64,000 nt of DNA from Congregibacter variabilis (GTDB taxonomy: Bacteria > Pseudomonadota > Gammaproteobacteria > Pseudomonadales > Halieaceae), in assembly GCF_045689235.1 (NCBI RefSeq), contig NZ_CP136864.1, positions 2,108,001 to 2,172,000 of the forward strand, given 5' to 3'. This document shows, piece by piece, positions 33,840 through 45,000 of this stretch; positions within the stretch are counted from its first letter, which is position 1; each line of letters starts with the position of its first letter. Under the pieces are notes generated by a model that did not search any database, was not told the origin of the DNA, and worked only from the letters and a program-made list of their open reading frames with translations. A program made the position numbers and the translations under genes.

Positions 33840-35987
33840 ATGATCTACCAGAGCGATGCGATTACGCTCCGCCGTCACGACAACGGCATACTCGAGATGC
33901 AATTCGACCTTAAGGGCGAATCCGTCAATAAGTTCAATCAACTCACCGTGCAGAGCCTTACCGAGGCCCTCGATGCGCTGGATAAAGAGTCCGATGTCCG
34001 TGGCCTGCTGGTCACCAGCGGCAAAGGCGTATTCATCGTCGGCGCAGACATTACCGAGTTCACGGCCATGTTTGATGCCACGGTAGAAGAGATTCAGGCC
34101 TTCTCTGGTGGCCAGAACGCTAACTTCAGCCGTCTGCAGAACCTGCCCTTCCCAACCGTTGCCGTCATTAATGGCTTCGCGATGGGCGGCGGATTAGAGA
34201 TCTGTCTGGCTTGCGACCTTCGCGTCATGAGCACCGCCGCTAAAGTCGGCTTGCCCGAGACCAAGCTGGGCATTCTCCCGGGCTGGGGTGGCACGGTTCG
34301 TCTGCCACGCATCATCGGGGTAGACGAAGCCGTTATGTGGATGGCCACCGGCAAAGAGCAAAGCGCAGAGGCTGCTATTAAAGCTGGTGCCGTTGACGCT
34401 ATTGCCGCGCCCGAGCAACTTCACGATGTAGCCATGACCACGCTTGAATCAGCCATTGCCGGCAAGCTCGATATCGAAGGCCGACGCAGCGCCAAGAGCT
34501 CGCCTCTGCCCCTTAATGACACCGAAGCGATGATGGCCTTCTTTACCATCAAGTCCATGATCGCCCAGCAAGCGGGTAAAAATTACCCCGCTCCCATCAA
34601 GGTCGTAGAAGTTATCGAAGCTGCCCGCGGCATGGGTCTGGAAGACGCGCTAAAGGTAGAGAGCGCCGGATTTGCCGAGCTAGCCAAAACCGACGTGGCA
34701 GCTGCCATGGTCGGCCTGTTCCTGAACGATCAGCTACTGGCAAAAACCGCCAAGGGCTGGGAGAAAAAGGCTGACAAGCCCATCGCCCGCGCGGCTGTTT
34801 TGGGGGCCGGCATCATGGGTGGCGGTATCGCTTACCAGAGCTCGCTCAAAGGCGTGCCTATCAAGATGAAGGACATCGCCCAAGCTGGCCTGGACCTGGG
34901 TCTGGCCGAGGCCAACAAGCTGCTGGCCAAGCGAGTATCCCGAGGTCGCATGACCGCCGACAAGATGGGTGAAGTACTCAACAACATTGACCCCACACTC
35001 ACCTACGAGGGTTTTGATAGCGTCGATATCGTTGTCGAAGCCGTCGTTGAGAACCCCAAGGTCAAGCATGCGGTACTGGCTGAGACCGAAAAGCACATCA
35101 GCCCTGATGCCGTGCTGGCATCGAACACCTCTACCATTTCTATCGACTTTCTTGCCGAGGCTTTAGAGCGTCCCGAGAACTTCTGTGGCATGCACTTCTT
35201 CAATCCAGTGCATGCCATGCCGCTGGTTGAGGTTATTCGCGGTGCCAAGACATCCGATACGGCAATCGCACGCACCGTGGCCTATGCCAACCGCATGGGC
35301 AAAAAAGCCGTAGTCGTAAACGACTGCCCGGGATTCCTGGTGAATCGCGTGCTCTTCCCCTACTTCGATGGATTCTCAAAGCTGGTCCGCGATGGCGCTG
35401 ACTTCCAAGCGGTAGACAAGGTGATGGAGCGCTGGGGCTGGCCTATGGGTCCTGCTTACCTGTCTGACGTGGTGGGCATCGACACCGGCGTTCACGCTGC
35501 CGGCGTCATGGCCGAAGGCTTCCCCGACCGCATGAAGATGGACTTTAAGACTGCGACAGAGACCATGTTTGAGAACGATCGCCTTGGCCAAAAGAACGGC
35601 AAGGGCTTTTACGAATATGTCATGGACAAGCGCGGCAAGCCAAAGAAGACTGTCTCCCAGGAGACTTACGAACTGCTTGCACCGATTACCGCAGAGCGTA
35701 AGGAGTTCGATCGCGAAGAAATCATCGCTCGCATGATGCTGCCCATGTGCACAGAGCTTGCGCGCTGTGTGGAAGAAGGCATCGTAGGCTCCGCCGCCGA
35801 GGCCGATCTGGCCCTGCTCTACGGTATTGGCTTTCCGCCCTTCCGTGGAGGCGTGTTCCGCTGGATGGATTCCGTGGGCCTTGCACACATTGCCGAGCAA
35901 TCCGAAAAGTTTGCCCACCTTGGCAAAGCCTATGAACTGACCGACGGTATGCGCGCCAAACTCGCCGCCGGCGAGACCTACTACTAA
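33840..35987 (+). CDS. fadB: Fatty-acid oxidation complex alpha subunit
   Basis: Bifunctional enoyl-CoA hydratase and 3-hydroxyacyl-CoA dehydrogenase of beta-oxidation. 715 residues, as in Pseudomonas FadB. N-terminal crotonase: FIVGADITEF, GFAMGGGLEICLACDLRV, LPETKLGILPGWGGTVRLP. From about 320 the NAD-binding domain has GAGIMGGGIAYQSS, then the signature MHFFNPVHAMPLVEVIRG and NDCPGFLVNRVLFPYF. It heads a fadB-fadA operon with a 22-base gap. No FadR- or PsrA-type operator was recognised upstream. Confidence 0.97.
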   Translation: MIYQSDAITLRRHDNGILEMQFDLKGESVNKFNQLTVQSLTEALDALDKESDVRGLLVTSGKGVFIVGADITEFTAMFDATVEEIQAFSGGQNANFSRLQNLPFPTVAVINGFAMGGGLEICLACDLRVMSTAAKVGLPETKLGILPGWGGTVRLPRIIGVDEAVMWMATGKEQSAEAAIKAGAVDAIAAPEQLHDVAMTTLESAIAGKLDIEGRRSAKSSPLPLNDTEAMMAFFTIKSMIAQQAGKNYPAPIKVVEVIEAARGMGLEDALKVESAGFAELAKTDVAAAMVGLFLNDQLLAKTAKGWEKKADKPIARAAVLGAGIMGGGIAYQSSLKGVPIKMKDIAQAGLDLGLAEANKLLAKRVSRGRMTADKMGEVLNNIDPTLTYEGFDSVDIVVEAVVENPKVKHAVLAETEKHISPDAVLASNTSTISIDFLAEALERPENFCGMHFFNPVHAMPLVEVIRGAKTSDTAIARTVAYANRMGKKAVVVNDCPGFLVNRVLFPYFDGFSKLVRDGADFQAVDKVMERWGWPMGPAYLSDVVGIDTGVHAAGVMAEGFPDRMKMDFKTATETMFENDRLGQKNGKGFYEYVMDKRGKPKKTVSQETYELLAPITAERKEFDREEIIARMMLPMCTELARCVEEGIVGSAAEADLALLYGIGFPPFRGGVFRWMDSVGLAHIAEQSEKFAHLGKAYELTDGMRAKLAAGETYY

Positions 35988-36009
35988 GCGCACAGGGAGA
36001 GTATTTAAG

Positions 36010-37185
36010 ATGAGTGTTAATCCAAGAGACGCGGTCATCGTCGACTACGCCCGCAGCGCCATGGGCCGGTCCAAGAATGGCTGTTTTCGCAACGTTCGCG
36101 CGGACGATTTGTCTGTCGCGGTTATCAAGGGCCTGCTGGCCCGTAACGCAAAACTCGATCCTGCCGAGATCGACGACCTGATCTGGGGCTGCGTGCTGCA
36201 GCGCGGTGAGCAGGGCATGAACCTGGCCCGCATGCTGGTACTCGGGGCACAGCTGCCGTTTACCATTCCCGCGCAGACCGTTAACCGGCTGTGTGGTTCG
36301 TCCATGTCTGCCATGCACACCGCAGCGGCGAGCATCATGGCGGGGCTGGGTGATGTCTATCTTGTGGGCGGTGTGGAGCACTTGGGCCACCTGCCGATGA
36401 TGGACGATGTTGACGTAAACCCGCGTATGGGTCTTAACGTAGCCAAAGCTGCGGGCATGATGGGCATGACCGCCGAATATCTGGCCCTGATGCATGGCGT
36501 CAGCCGCGAAGATCAGGACAAAATGGGCGTGCGCTCGCACCAACTGGCGCACCAAGCGACCGAAGCAGGCAAATTCGCTCGGGAAATTATTCCCGTAGAA
36601 GGCCATGACGCCCAAGGTGGACTCATTGCCGTAGAGCGCGATGAGACCATCCGCCCGGAAACAACCATGGAAAGCCTGGCGCAACTGCCACCGGCCTTTA
36701 ACCCCCAGGGCGGCACAGTTACCGCTGGTCAGTCCTCGCAGATTTCGGATGGCGCATCGGCCATGCTCGTGATGTCCTACGAAAAAGCTCAGGCGCTAGG
36801 CCTTAAGCCCATCGCCAAGATCAACGCCATGACGACCGCCGGCGTCGATCCCTCCATCATGGGTTACGGCCCGGTACCTTCTACGCAAAAAGCGCTGAAG
36901 AAGCTCGGCCTGACCATGAAGGACATCGAGATGGTAGAGCTTAACGAGGCTTTTGCCGCGCAGGCACTGCCCGTGCTTAAAGATCTTGAGCTCTTGGATG
37001 ACATGGAAGACAAAGTGAACGTCCACGGCGGCGCGATTGCCCTGGGCCATCCCTTTGGCTGCTCCGGCACGCGGATCACAGGCTCTTTGCTGACCGTAAT
37101 GCAGGACCGGGATCAGACACTGGGTATATCCACCATGTGTATCGGTCTGGGTCAGGGCATCACGACCGTTATCGAGCGGATCTGA
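36010..37185 (+). CDS. fadA: 3-Ketoacyl-CoA thiolase
   Basis: Completes each beta-oxidation cycle by releasing acetyl-CoA, in complex with FadB. 391 residues. Nucleophile Cys in NRLCGSSMSAMHTAA; the catalytic His and second Cys in GGAIALGHPFGCSGTR and STMCIGLGQGIT. Also ELNEAFAAQALPVL. ATG at 36010 follows GGGAGAG. A strong terminator after the stop ends the operon. Confidence 0.97.
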   Translation: MSVNPRDAVIVDYARSAMGRSKNGCFRNVRADDLSVAVIKGLLARNAKLDPAEIDDLIWGCVLQRGEQGMNLARMLVLGAQLPFTIPAQTVNRLCGSSMSAMHTAAASIMAGLGDVYLVGGVEHLGHLPMMDDVDVNPRMGLNVAKAAGMMGMTAEYLALMHGVSREDQDKMGVRSHQLAHQATEAGKFAREIIPVEGHDAQGGLIAVERDETIRPETTMESLAQLPPAFNPQGGTVTAGQSSQISDGASAMLVMSYEKAQALGLKPIAKINAMTTAGVDPSIMGYGPVPSTQKALKKLGLTMKDIEMVELNEAFAAQALPVLKDLELLDDMEDKVNVHGGAIALGHPFGCSGTRITGSLLTVMQDRDQTLGISTMCIGLGQGITTVIERI

Positions 37186-37222
37186 TACCCACCTCGAGTC
37201 ATTGAAGCACTTGCAAGATCCT

Positions 37223-37250
37223 AAACGGCCTCTACTATGAGGCCGTTTTT
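37223..37250 (+). terminator. Rho-independent terminator of fadBA
   Basis: Ten-base stem AAACGGCCTC / GAGGCCGTTT with loop TACTAT followed by TT, 38 bases after fadA. It divides fadBA from the next operon. Confidence 0.88.
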
Positions 37251-37311
37251 CGTTGTGCCTTTTAGTAAGCCATAACGACTCCAAACGCCAAAAAACCATA
37301 AGGAGAATGGC

Positions 37312-38331
37312 ATGGATTTGTTTCACGAAGACCACCCCGCGTGGCTAGCACAGGTTGATGAGGCGATCATCGACCCCGATCAGCCCATCATTGATCCTCA
37401 CCACCACCTTTGGCCAGAGGTGATGGGCCATGTTTACAACGTGGATGAATTCGCGGTGGACACCAACACGGGCCACAACGTTATCGGTACCGTCTTTATG
37501 GAGTGCAGCACCTGCTATCGGGAAGATGGTCCTGAGCACGAAAAGTCCCTGGGTGAGACCGAATACGTGTTGGCACAAGCTGCGCGCATCAAAGAGCTGG
37601 ACCTCGGTGCCCCGATTCTGGGCATGGTGGGTCATGTAGACCTTCGCGAAACCGCCACGCTGGATGCCACACTCGATAAACATATTGCCCTTGCCGGTGA
37701 CTTTTTTAAGGGCATACGTCACGCGGGCGCAAGCGCCCGGGACGAAGATCGACAGAGCATGCTCATCCCAGGCGCTGCTCCTGCTGATCTTTACTTACTG
37801 CCCGAGTTTCAGGCCGGTGTGCAGCGTCTTGGCGAGCGGGGCCTGTCTTACGATACCTGGCATTATCATTACCAACTGCGGGATTACATCAGCCTCGCCA
37901 AAGCCTGCCCCGATACCACGATGATCCTCGATCACTTCAGTACACCGCTGGGCGTGGGTAACTTTGAAGGACAGCATGACGCGATCTTCGACAACTGGAA
38001 GAATGAGATGCGTGAACTCAGCAGTTGCCCGAACGTATTTCTCAAACTCGGCGGCTTGGCCATGCCCGACAATGGTTTTGGCTGGCATTTGGCCGAGCGA
38101 CCGCCGTCATCAGATGAGCTTCTCGCCGCGCAAGGCCGATGGTACAGGCACGCACTGGACTGCTTCGGCCCGTCGCGCTGCATGTTCGAAAGCAATTTCC
38201 CGGTAGACCGACTGTCCCTGTCCTATGCGGTCTACTACAACGCCATGAAGAAGCTGGCTGCGGGTTTGTCCGTCGACGACAAAAACGCGCTTTTTGCAAA
38301 CACGGCCCGTCGTGTTTATCGACTAAGCTAA
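37312..38331 (+). CDS. Amidohydrolase-family (PF04909-like) metal-dependent hydrolase
   Basis: A TIM-barrel hydrolase of 339 residues. The metal-binding HxH motif is IIDPHHHLWPEV near residue 30; later sites are ILDHFSTPLG with a conserved Asp/His and MFESNFPVD near residue 300. Such proteins act as lactonases, decarboxylases or amidases; this subgroup is uncharacterised. The ribosome site AAGGAGAATGGC precedes ATG at 37312. It is followed 26 bases on by a cyclase-family gene, forming a two-gene operon after the fadA terminator. Confidence 0.88.
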   Translation: MDLFHEDHPAWLAQVDEAIIDPDQPIIDPHHHLWPEVMGHVYNVDEFAVDTNTGHNVIGTVFMECSTCYREDGPEHEKSLGETEYVLAQAARIKELDLGAPILGMVGHVDLRETATLDATLDKHIALAGDFFKGIRHAGASARDEDRQSMLIPGAAPADLYLLPEFQAGVQRLGERGLSYDTWHYHYQLRDYISLAKACPDTTMILDHFSTPLGVGNFEGQHDAIFDNWKNEMRELSSCPNVFLKLGGLAMPDNGFGWHLAERPPSSDELLAAQGRWYRHALDCFGPSRCMFESNFPVDRLSLSYAVYYNAMKKLAAGLSVDDKNALFANTARRVYRLS

Positions 38332-38357
38332 GGATTTACCCCCAGTGGAGAACAGCT

Positions 38358-39185
38358 ATGAGTAGTGATCCAGCAGCGCAAACCGCCGAGCTTCTGAAGA
38401 ACCCCAAGCGACATATTATCGACCTATCGATACCCATCGAGAACGATGTCGCCTCAGATCCGGAGCCCTTTCGGCCGCAGGTCACCTACCATCGTCACGA
38501 TGGCACCCACGACCAGCTCATGCCGTTTTTTCCGGGCCTGGAGAAAAGCGACCTCCCCGACGGCGAAGCCTGGGCCGTAGAAGAAGTACAACTGAATACG
38601 CATAACGGCACGCACATGGACGCACCCTGGCATTACCACTCCACTATGGATGGTGGTGACCCTGCCTGGACTATCGACCAGGCCCCGCTGGACTGGTGCT
38701 TCAGGGCTGGCGTAAAGCTGGACTTTCGGCATTTTGATGACGGCTATGTCGCCACCGCTGCCGACGTAGAGGCTGAGCTTGCGCGCATGGGCTACGAGCT
38801 CCAACCGCTGGACATCGTTGTGGTGAACACCAGTGCGGGGGCCGCGTACGGCGATCCAGACTATATTCACCGTGGCTGCGGTATGGGCCGCGAAGCAACA
38901 CTCTATCTTACCGAGCGAGGTGTTCGCGTTGTGGGCACGGATGCCTGGTCCTGGGATGCACCGTTTTTGCATACGGCACGGAAGTTTGCCGAGTCAAACG
39001 ATCCATCCATCATCTGGGAAGGCCATAAGGCGGGTCGCGACATCGGATACTTCCAAATGGAGAAGCTCCACAAGCTTGAGACCCTCCCGGACTATGGCTT
39101 TGAAATCTCCTGCTTCCCGGTCAAGATCAAAGGGGCGTCCGCCGGCTGGACCCGCGCTGTGGCCATTTTTGACTCCGACAGCTGA
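38358..39185 (+). CDS. Cyclase-family (kynurenine-formamidase-like) hydrolase
   Basis: 275 residues from ATG at 38358; a longer open frame reaches 38139 but lies inside the amidohydrolase gene. The PF04199 metal motif is HNGTHMDAPWHYHSTMDGG. Further on: LDIVVVNTSAG and FLHTARKFAESNDPSIIWEG. Family members hydrolyse N-formylkynurenine, isatin or cyclic lactones. The coupling to an amidohydrolase and, farther on, a TonB-dependent receptor suggests degradation of an imported ring compound, but no substrate can be named. Confidence 0.88.
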   Translation: MSSDPAAQTAELLKNPKRHIIDLSIPIENDVASDPEPFRPQVTYHRHDGTHDQLMPFFPGLEKSDLPDGEAWAVEEVQLNTHNGTHMDAPWHYHSTMDGGDPAWTIDQAPLDWCFRAGVKLDFRHFDDGYVATAADVEAELARMGYELQPLDIVVVNTSAGAAYGDPDYIHRGCGMGREATLYLTERGVRVVGTDAWSWDAPFLHTARKFAESNDPSIIWEGHKAGRDIGYFQMEKLHKLETLPDYGFEISCFPVKIKGASAGWTRAVAIFDSDS

Positions 39186-39563
39186 AACGCGAAGCGCGCT
39201 ACCCGCCCCCCTGTCGGCAGGCCTGCGCTGTGAATTATTCACATTCAAACGGCGTTCACCCAGCGATTTTTTGATAGAAAACAGTAACTAAGACAACATT
39301 TTAACGGTGCTTTGCTATGGCAAGCTTGCCGTGAAGACGTTACAATTTTGCTGTTGGGCCGGTGATTACCGGCACCAGCGATAAGCCAATAAGAGCGATA
39401 ACAGCTACTACACAAGTGTCATGCAGATAAGAGACAGACTCACTCCTGACTCCGCGCGAGGTTCTTTGAACCCGGGCTTTGCTGCACGTCACTTTTGCAT
39501 GTCCCCGGCGACAGCACGCAATAAATTAAAAATACCCGCAAGATACTAAAAAGGATGCGCCCC
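39186..39563. other. Intergenic region before TonB-dependent receptor
   Basis: 378 bases without a credible gene. It must contain the receptor promoter. I see no terminator with a U-run after the cyclase gene, no operator palindrome that stands out, and no RNA gene. The receptor's ribosome site AAAAAGGA is at 39548-39555. Confidence 0.5.
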
Positions 39564-41927
39564 ATGAGTTCACGTAGATCAATGAAAAACGCTGCCCCGC
39601 GCTTATCGAAGAAACCCCTGGTAGCTGCACTGGCCACTTTGCTGGCCGGCAGTGCACTATCCGCTATGACGCAGGCTCAAGAGCAACCACAGCGTCGGGG
39701 TGGTTCCGCTGCCCTGCTGGAAGAAGTCGTCGTCACCGCGCGAAAGCGCGAAGAAGGCTCGCAGGATGTACCACTGTCAATCACCGCTTTTGGCGCTGAC
39801 CAGATCGAAGCGCTTAAAGTTCGCGATCTGACCAGCCTGTCCGTAGGCATGCCAAACGTAGCTCTGGACGATGTCGGTACGACACGCGGTACTGCAAACT
39901 TCTCTATCCGTGGATTAGGCATCAGTGCATCTATTCCATCTATCGACCCTACAGTTGGTGTGTTCGTGAACGGCGTATATCTCGGCGTTAACAACGGCAT
40001 TATCTTTGATGTCTTTGATCTGGAGAGCATCGAAGTTCTACGCGGCCCCCAGGGCGTGCTGTTTGGACGTAACGTAACCGGTGGCGCGATCCTGATGAAC
40101 ACCAAGAAGCCCGGCGAAGAATTCGAGGGCCAGGCACGCTTTGCAGTTGATGGAGGCGGCGACGGTGGCTTGAACTACTACGCCATGGGTACCGTTGGCG
40201 GACCTGTGACCGACACTTTGGGCTTGAAATTGACAGCCTATTACAACGAAGACGAAGGTTACTTCCAGCGCGACGCCTTTGCTCCCAATGGCGTTACCCA
40301 GCAAGACGTGGGTGCTGTTGAGCAAACCATGATTCGTCCTACCCTGGTGTGGACCCCCACTGATATGTCAGAGCTTGTAGTGCGCTACGAGTACACCGAC
40401 ATATCCGGCGATGGCGCGGTAGCGCAGTCGCACACCAATGGCCGTGGCGAGCCTGGCGCCTTCGTTAACTTTGACCGAGAGAGCTTCGGCAACAGCAACG
40501 ACTTTATCGGTTATCAAAACATCGAGACTGACTTTCTTACCGTGGAATACAACCAGGGTGTAAGCCTGGGCGACGGCACGGTTACAGCAATCTACGGCTG
40601 GAGAGAATCCTCCTCACAGTCGGGCAGCGACATTGATGGCCAGCCAGTGTGGGCCTTCCACTCAGCAGCATGGTTAGACACAGAGCAAGACAGCCTGGAG
40701 CTGCGTTACAACGGTCAGTTTGGTGATGTTAACTTCACTACCGGTGCGTACTGGTTCGAAAACAACCTGGGCTACCACGAGCGTCGTAACCTTGCAGGCG
40801 CAGCGCTTGGCAACCAGGCACCCCTGATTATTCAGGATGGCGGCGGTCTCTACGGTGTAGAGACGCTCGGACTGTTTGTTGCCGCAGACTACGACATCAC
40901 AGACAGACTTACCTTGACGGCGGGACTGCGTTACACCGACGAAGAAAAGTATGGCGACATCGCTTCATTGGCGGCTAACCAAAGTATCGAGGAGGCTTTC
41001 TTTGGCCTTGATTCGGGCCAAATCAATTATCTAGTGGATAATCGTTGCAACCTCGTAGACAGCAGCGAAGGCTTTCCGAGCTGTCCTTTTGACTTCAACG
41101 GCAAGGACGACTGGCAGACCTGGTCACCTAAAGTTGGCGCGAGCTACGCTCTGACCGATGAGTCACAGATCTATGGTCACTGGTCACGAGGCTTCCGCTC
41201 TGGCGGTTACAACCTGCGTAACACCACGCCGCTGTTCACACCAGAAGCCTTTGACGAAGAGCAGGTAGACAACTTCGAACTGGGCTATAAGTCACAGCAG
41301 TCCTGGGGCCGCTTGAACGCCGCGTTCTTCTACACTCAGGTAGAAGACATGCAGCGCGAGATCAACTTTGCGGACCCTGATGCCGGCGTTGTACAGATCA
41401 TCCGTAACAGTGCTGATGCCACACTCTGGGGTATCGAACTGGATGGCACCTTCGCCCTGTCAGACAACCTGTTGATGATGGCTTCGTTTGGTTACATTGA
41501 CTCCAGCTATGACGACGTGTTCTTTGACCTCAACGGCGACGGCGTGATTGATGGCGCAGACAAGTCCCTGGGCCTGCCTCGTGCACCAGAAGTTACCTAC
41601 AGCCTGGGCTTTAACTACGACATGGAACTGGGCAGCTGGGGCTATGCCACAGCGCGCGTCAACTATGCCTATCGTGATGAGGTGTTCTTCACCGATAACA
41701 ACCTGGGCTTCATTAACGAGCAGGATATTCTGGATGCAGGTCTGGATGTCTACTCTAACAATGGTAGCTGGGTGTTCTCGCTGTATGGTCGCAACATGCT
41801 CGATACCGTAAAGCACGGTGGTGACACGCAGTTGTCTCCCACCATCGTTGGCGTACCCACTGGCGGAACGTTCTCGCCCTTGATGCGCGGTCAGACCTAC
41901 GGTGCAGAAGTAACGTTCAACTTCTAA
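39564..41927 (+). CDS. TonB-dependent outer-membrane receptor
   Basis: Energy-coupled importer of 787 residues from ATG at 39564; AAGGA eight bases upstream favours this over ATG at 39555. The signal peptide ends near SAMTQAQ. The TonB box region is LLEEVVVTARKREEGSQDVP. The plug domain runs to about residue 170 (SIRGLGISASIPSIDPTVG, VLRGPQGVLFGRNVTGGA). A 22-strand barrel follows and ends in VTFNF, the expected aromatic end. It belongs to the large 'VTARKREE' group typical of sphingomonads and Halieaceae that take up aromatic, terpenoid or steroid compounds. A strong terminator follows. Confidence 0.95.
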   Translation: MSSRRSMKNAAPRLSKKPLVAALATLLAGSALSAMTQAQEQPQRRGGSAALLEEVVVTARKREEGSQDVPLSITAFGADQIEALKVRDLTSLSVGMPNVALDDVGTTRGTANFSIRGLGISASIPSIDPTVGVFVNGVYLGVNNGIIFDVFDLESIEVLRGPQGVLFGRNVTGGAILMNTKKPGEEFEGQARFAVDGGGDGGLNYYAMGTVGGPVTDTLGLKLTAYYNEDEGYFQRDAFAPNGVTQQDVGAVEQTMIRPTLVWTPTDMSELVVRYEYTDISGDGAVAQSHTNGRGEPGAFVNFDRESFGNSNDFIGYQNIETDFLTVEYNQGVSLGDGTVTAIYGWRESSSQSGSDIDGQPVWAFHSAAWLDTEQDSLELRYNGQFGDVNFTTGAYWFENNLGYHERRNLAGAALGNQAPLIIQDGGGLYGVETLGLFVAADYDITDRLTLTAGLRYTDEEKYGDIASLAANQSIEEAFFGLDSGQINYLVDNRCNLVDSSEGFPSCPFDFNGKDDWQTWSPKVGASYALTDESQIYGHWSRGFRSGGYNLRNTTPLFTPEAFDEEQVDNFELGYKSQQSWGRLNAAFFYTQVEDMQREINFADPDAGVVQIIRNSADATLWGIELDGTFALSDNLLMMASFGYIDSSYDDVFFDLNGDGVIDGADKSLGLPRAPEVTYSLGFNYDMELGSWGYATARVNYAYRDEVFFTDNNLGFINEQDILDAGLDVYSNNGSWVFSLYGRNMLDTVKHGGDTQLSPTIVGVPTGGTFSPLMRGQTYGAEVTFNF

Positions 41928-41947
41928 TCGCCCGCAAGCGATAATTG

Positions 41948-41978
41948 ACCGGCGGTGCGAAAGCCCGCCGGTTTTTTT
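41948..41978 (+). terminator. Rho-independent terminator after TonB-dependent receptor
   Basis: Stem ACCGGCGG / CCGCCGGT with a nine-base loop and a run of seven T, 20 bases after the stop. Confidence 0.9.
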
Positions 41979-42021
41979 ATGCCTGCAAGAAGGCACATTC
42001 ACGAGCCCCTGTCACATTAAA

Positions 42022-45000
42022 ATGATCTCGGGTAACCTGCTGCGCCAGACATTCGGAAAACAGGCAGTAACGTTGAGGGCTCGGGAGATTCATAACATTT
42101 TTATTTCCCTTGGAAAGCACGCACGCGCCAGCAGGCGCTGGGGCGCACTGCTAGCCTTTTGCCTTTGCATCTTGGGCATATCGCCAAGCAGCATGGCGCT
42201 CAATCCCGACCGCCTCCTCAGTCAATATCTCCTCGATCACTATGGTCGAGACTCGGGTTTACCATCAGACCGCGTATGGGTCAGTGCAGAGGGGCCTCGT
42301 GGCTATCTTTGGATTGGCACTCAAGGCGGCTTGGCCCGTTTTGACGGTGTGAATTTCAAAACCTACAACCAACAATCCCATCCCGCATTCAAAGCCAGCG
42401 ATATTCGCGCGCTGGAATGGACACCCGACGGTGATTTGTGGATAGGCACCTACGGCGGCGGTGCAGTTCGCATGCGCGGCAACGAATTCACGGCTTTTAC
42501 TAGCGATGACGGGCTAGTCGGCAATGTGATCTATGACATTCATCGAACCGTCGACGGCTCCCTCTGGTTTGCAACAGATCAAGGCGCCAGCCAACTGGTC
42601 GCTGACGAATTCAGTTCCTGGACTGTGGATGATGGATTGACGTTCAACGGAGCGACTCACATTGCTGAGGACCAGCAGGGGACATTGTGGTTTAGCAGCC
42701 TCACCAATGGCGTCAGTTTTTTCGATGGGATTCGCTTCCAACAAATAGGCCTGAATGAGGGTCTGGATTCTCTCCAAGTACATATGCTCCGGTGGGACGA
42801 AGAACTTGGCATTATTGTAGGCACCGCCACCGGCAGTATTTACCAATTGTCCACCACGCAAGCACCCAGGCAGCTGCCCATATCCAAGCCCGTGGCAATA
42901 GAAGAATATCTTCGCGACCGTGATGGCAATCGCTGGCTGGGGAGCTACGGTGAGGGACTATGGCGAGCCAATGCCGATGGAAGTGCGACTCGCTTTAATT
43001 TCGGCAACGGCAATGAAACCGAACACATATTTGGCCTCATTGAGGACACTCGGGGAACCCTGTGGGTCTCAACGACGCGCGGCCTGTTTGGCCTGCGCGA
43101 TAGCCCCTTCTTGTCCTTGGGAACAGCAGAAGAGCTAGCTGACTCTACTTTTGTCGTGACCGCTGACACTGACGGGACGGTTTGGGCCGGCAGTGAGCCC
43201 CACGGCTTATTTCGCATTACCGCCGATGGACAGCTCTCCCAGCCTCACCCTGAACTCATCAATAAGACAATCTCGTCTCTTTTGGTCAGTGCCGATAGAA
43301 GCCTCTGGATCGGAACCTTCGGCGAGGGTCTGTTTCGCATACGCGATGGCGTGGTCACGCATTTTGGCGAAGAACACGGACTGTCTGGCCTACACATTTT
43401 TGCGCTCCAGCAATTGCGTGATGGGGCCATCTGGATATCCACAAACCTTGCGCTGAACATGTGGCGAGACGATACATCGCCAATAACCCAGCCTCTCCCC
43501 GAGCTTGATGGCAAGTTACCCCGCCATATCCTGGAAGGTAAGGACGGCACCGTCTGGCTTAGCAGCGCCCAAGGGCTGTTTATTTATCGTAACGGCTTAC
43601 TGGAGCAAAGAATCATCGGTGACGGCCCCACAAGCAGCATCGTTCGTACAACATACGAAGATTCGCGGGGCGTACTCTGGATAGCAGCCGGGGATGGCAT
43701 GCTCTCGCGACTGGACCAGGGCAGCCTGTTTACCTTTGATAGCTCCCATGGTCTGCCGTTCTCAGCGGGCTATGCCATTCTCGAAGATAAGGCCCGTAAC
43801 CTTTGGATATCTGGAACCCAAGGCTTACTCCGAGTATCGCGCGACAGCCTCGATGCCGTGGCTCGAGGAGAGCGCAAAACACTAGAGATACGATTGTTTG
43901 ATGAAAGTGATGGCCTTCGCTCAACACAGTTTGTCGGTGGCTTTCAGCCCGCGGCCTGGTCTACGCCGGACAATCGCCTGTGGTTTGTAAGTACCAAGGG
44001 CCTCATGGCGTTTTTACCTCAGAGCCTGGCGTCCGAAAACCCGATGCTACGCACCTATGTTGATGCTGTGCGCGTAGATGGCAGCACAATAGACTTACTG
44101 GAACCCCTGCAGCTACCCGCAGACTTTCAAAGCCTGGAAATCGACTACAGCAGTCCCGAATTGAGTAACGCTCAATCTGTAAGCTTCCGATATAGCACGG
44201 CGGCAAACAGTGACTTTTGGACAAGTGCCGGTGATCGACGCACGGCATACTTCAGCGCATTGCCCGCTGGCGACACGGTCTTTCGAGTCCAAGCCAGCTT
44301 CAACGGTGAATCACCCTCTCAAAGTAGCGAGAACGTCGCTGTCCTGCAGATCAACAGAGCTCCTCACTGGTACGAAACCACCTGGTCGGTGCTCGCCGCC
44401 GCCATCTTGATTGGACTACTGGTCACACTCCTGCAGCGCATTCAATCACGCAGTGCCCGGCGTCGGGAGCAACAGTTGCGCGGGCTGGTAGATCTTCGTA
44501 CCGAGGAGCTTCGCGAGGCCCTGGTGCGCGTGGAGGCAAACTCACGTATCGACAGCCTCACTGGTGTTGCTAACCGGCGTCATCTGGAAGAGCAACTCAA
44601 CGCCACCTGGAGCATGGCGCGGCGCAGCGGCGCTCCCGTGAGCATCCTCATGCTGGATATCGATCTCTTTAAGCAATACAACGATACGCTGGGTCACGCT
44701 GCCGGCGATGACTGCCTACGGCTCATTGCCCAGGCCATCAAAAGTAAACTCCTGCGCGAACACGACATGCTGGCGCGCTACGGAGGCGAAGAGTTTGTCG
44801 TGTTGCTCTATGACACCGACGCCAAAGGCGCCGAGAGAACCGCTGACCGTATTCTCGAGTGCGTCAGAGCACTGGCCCTGAAACATCCTGCAAGTAACGT
44901 CAGCAAGCACGTCACCGTAAGCATTGGCTGTGCAACGCTTGGCGAAAAGGAACGCGACGATCCACATCGGCTCATCGATCTTGCAGACAAAGCGCTCTAT

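Noticed and set aside
39427..39437. ATAAGAGACAG resembling the end of the Tn5/Nextera mosaic end
   Set aside because: Only 11 of 19 bases match and the flanks do not; most likely chance, neither a transposon nor clear adapter contamination.
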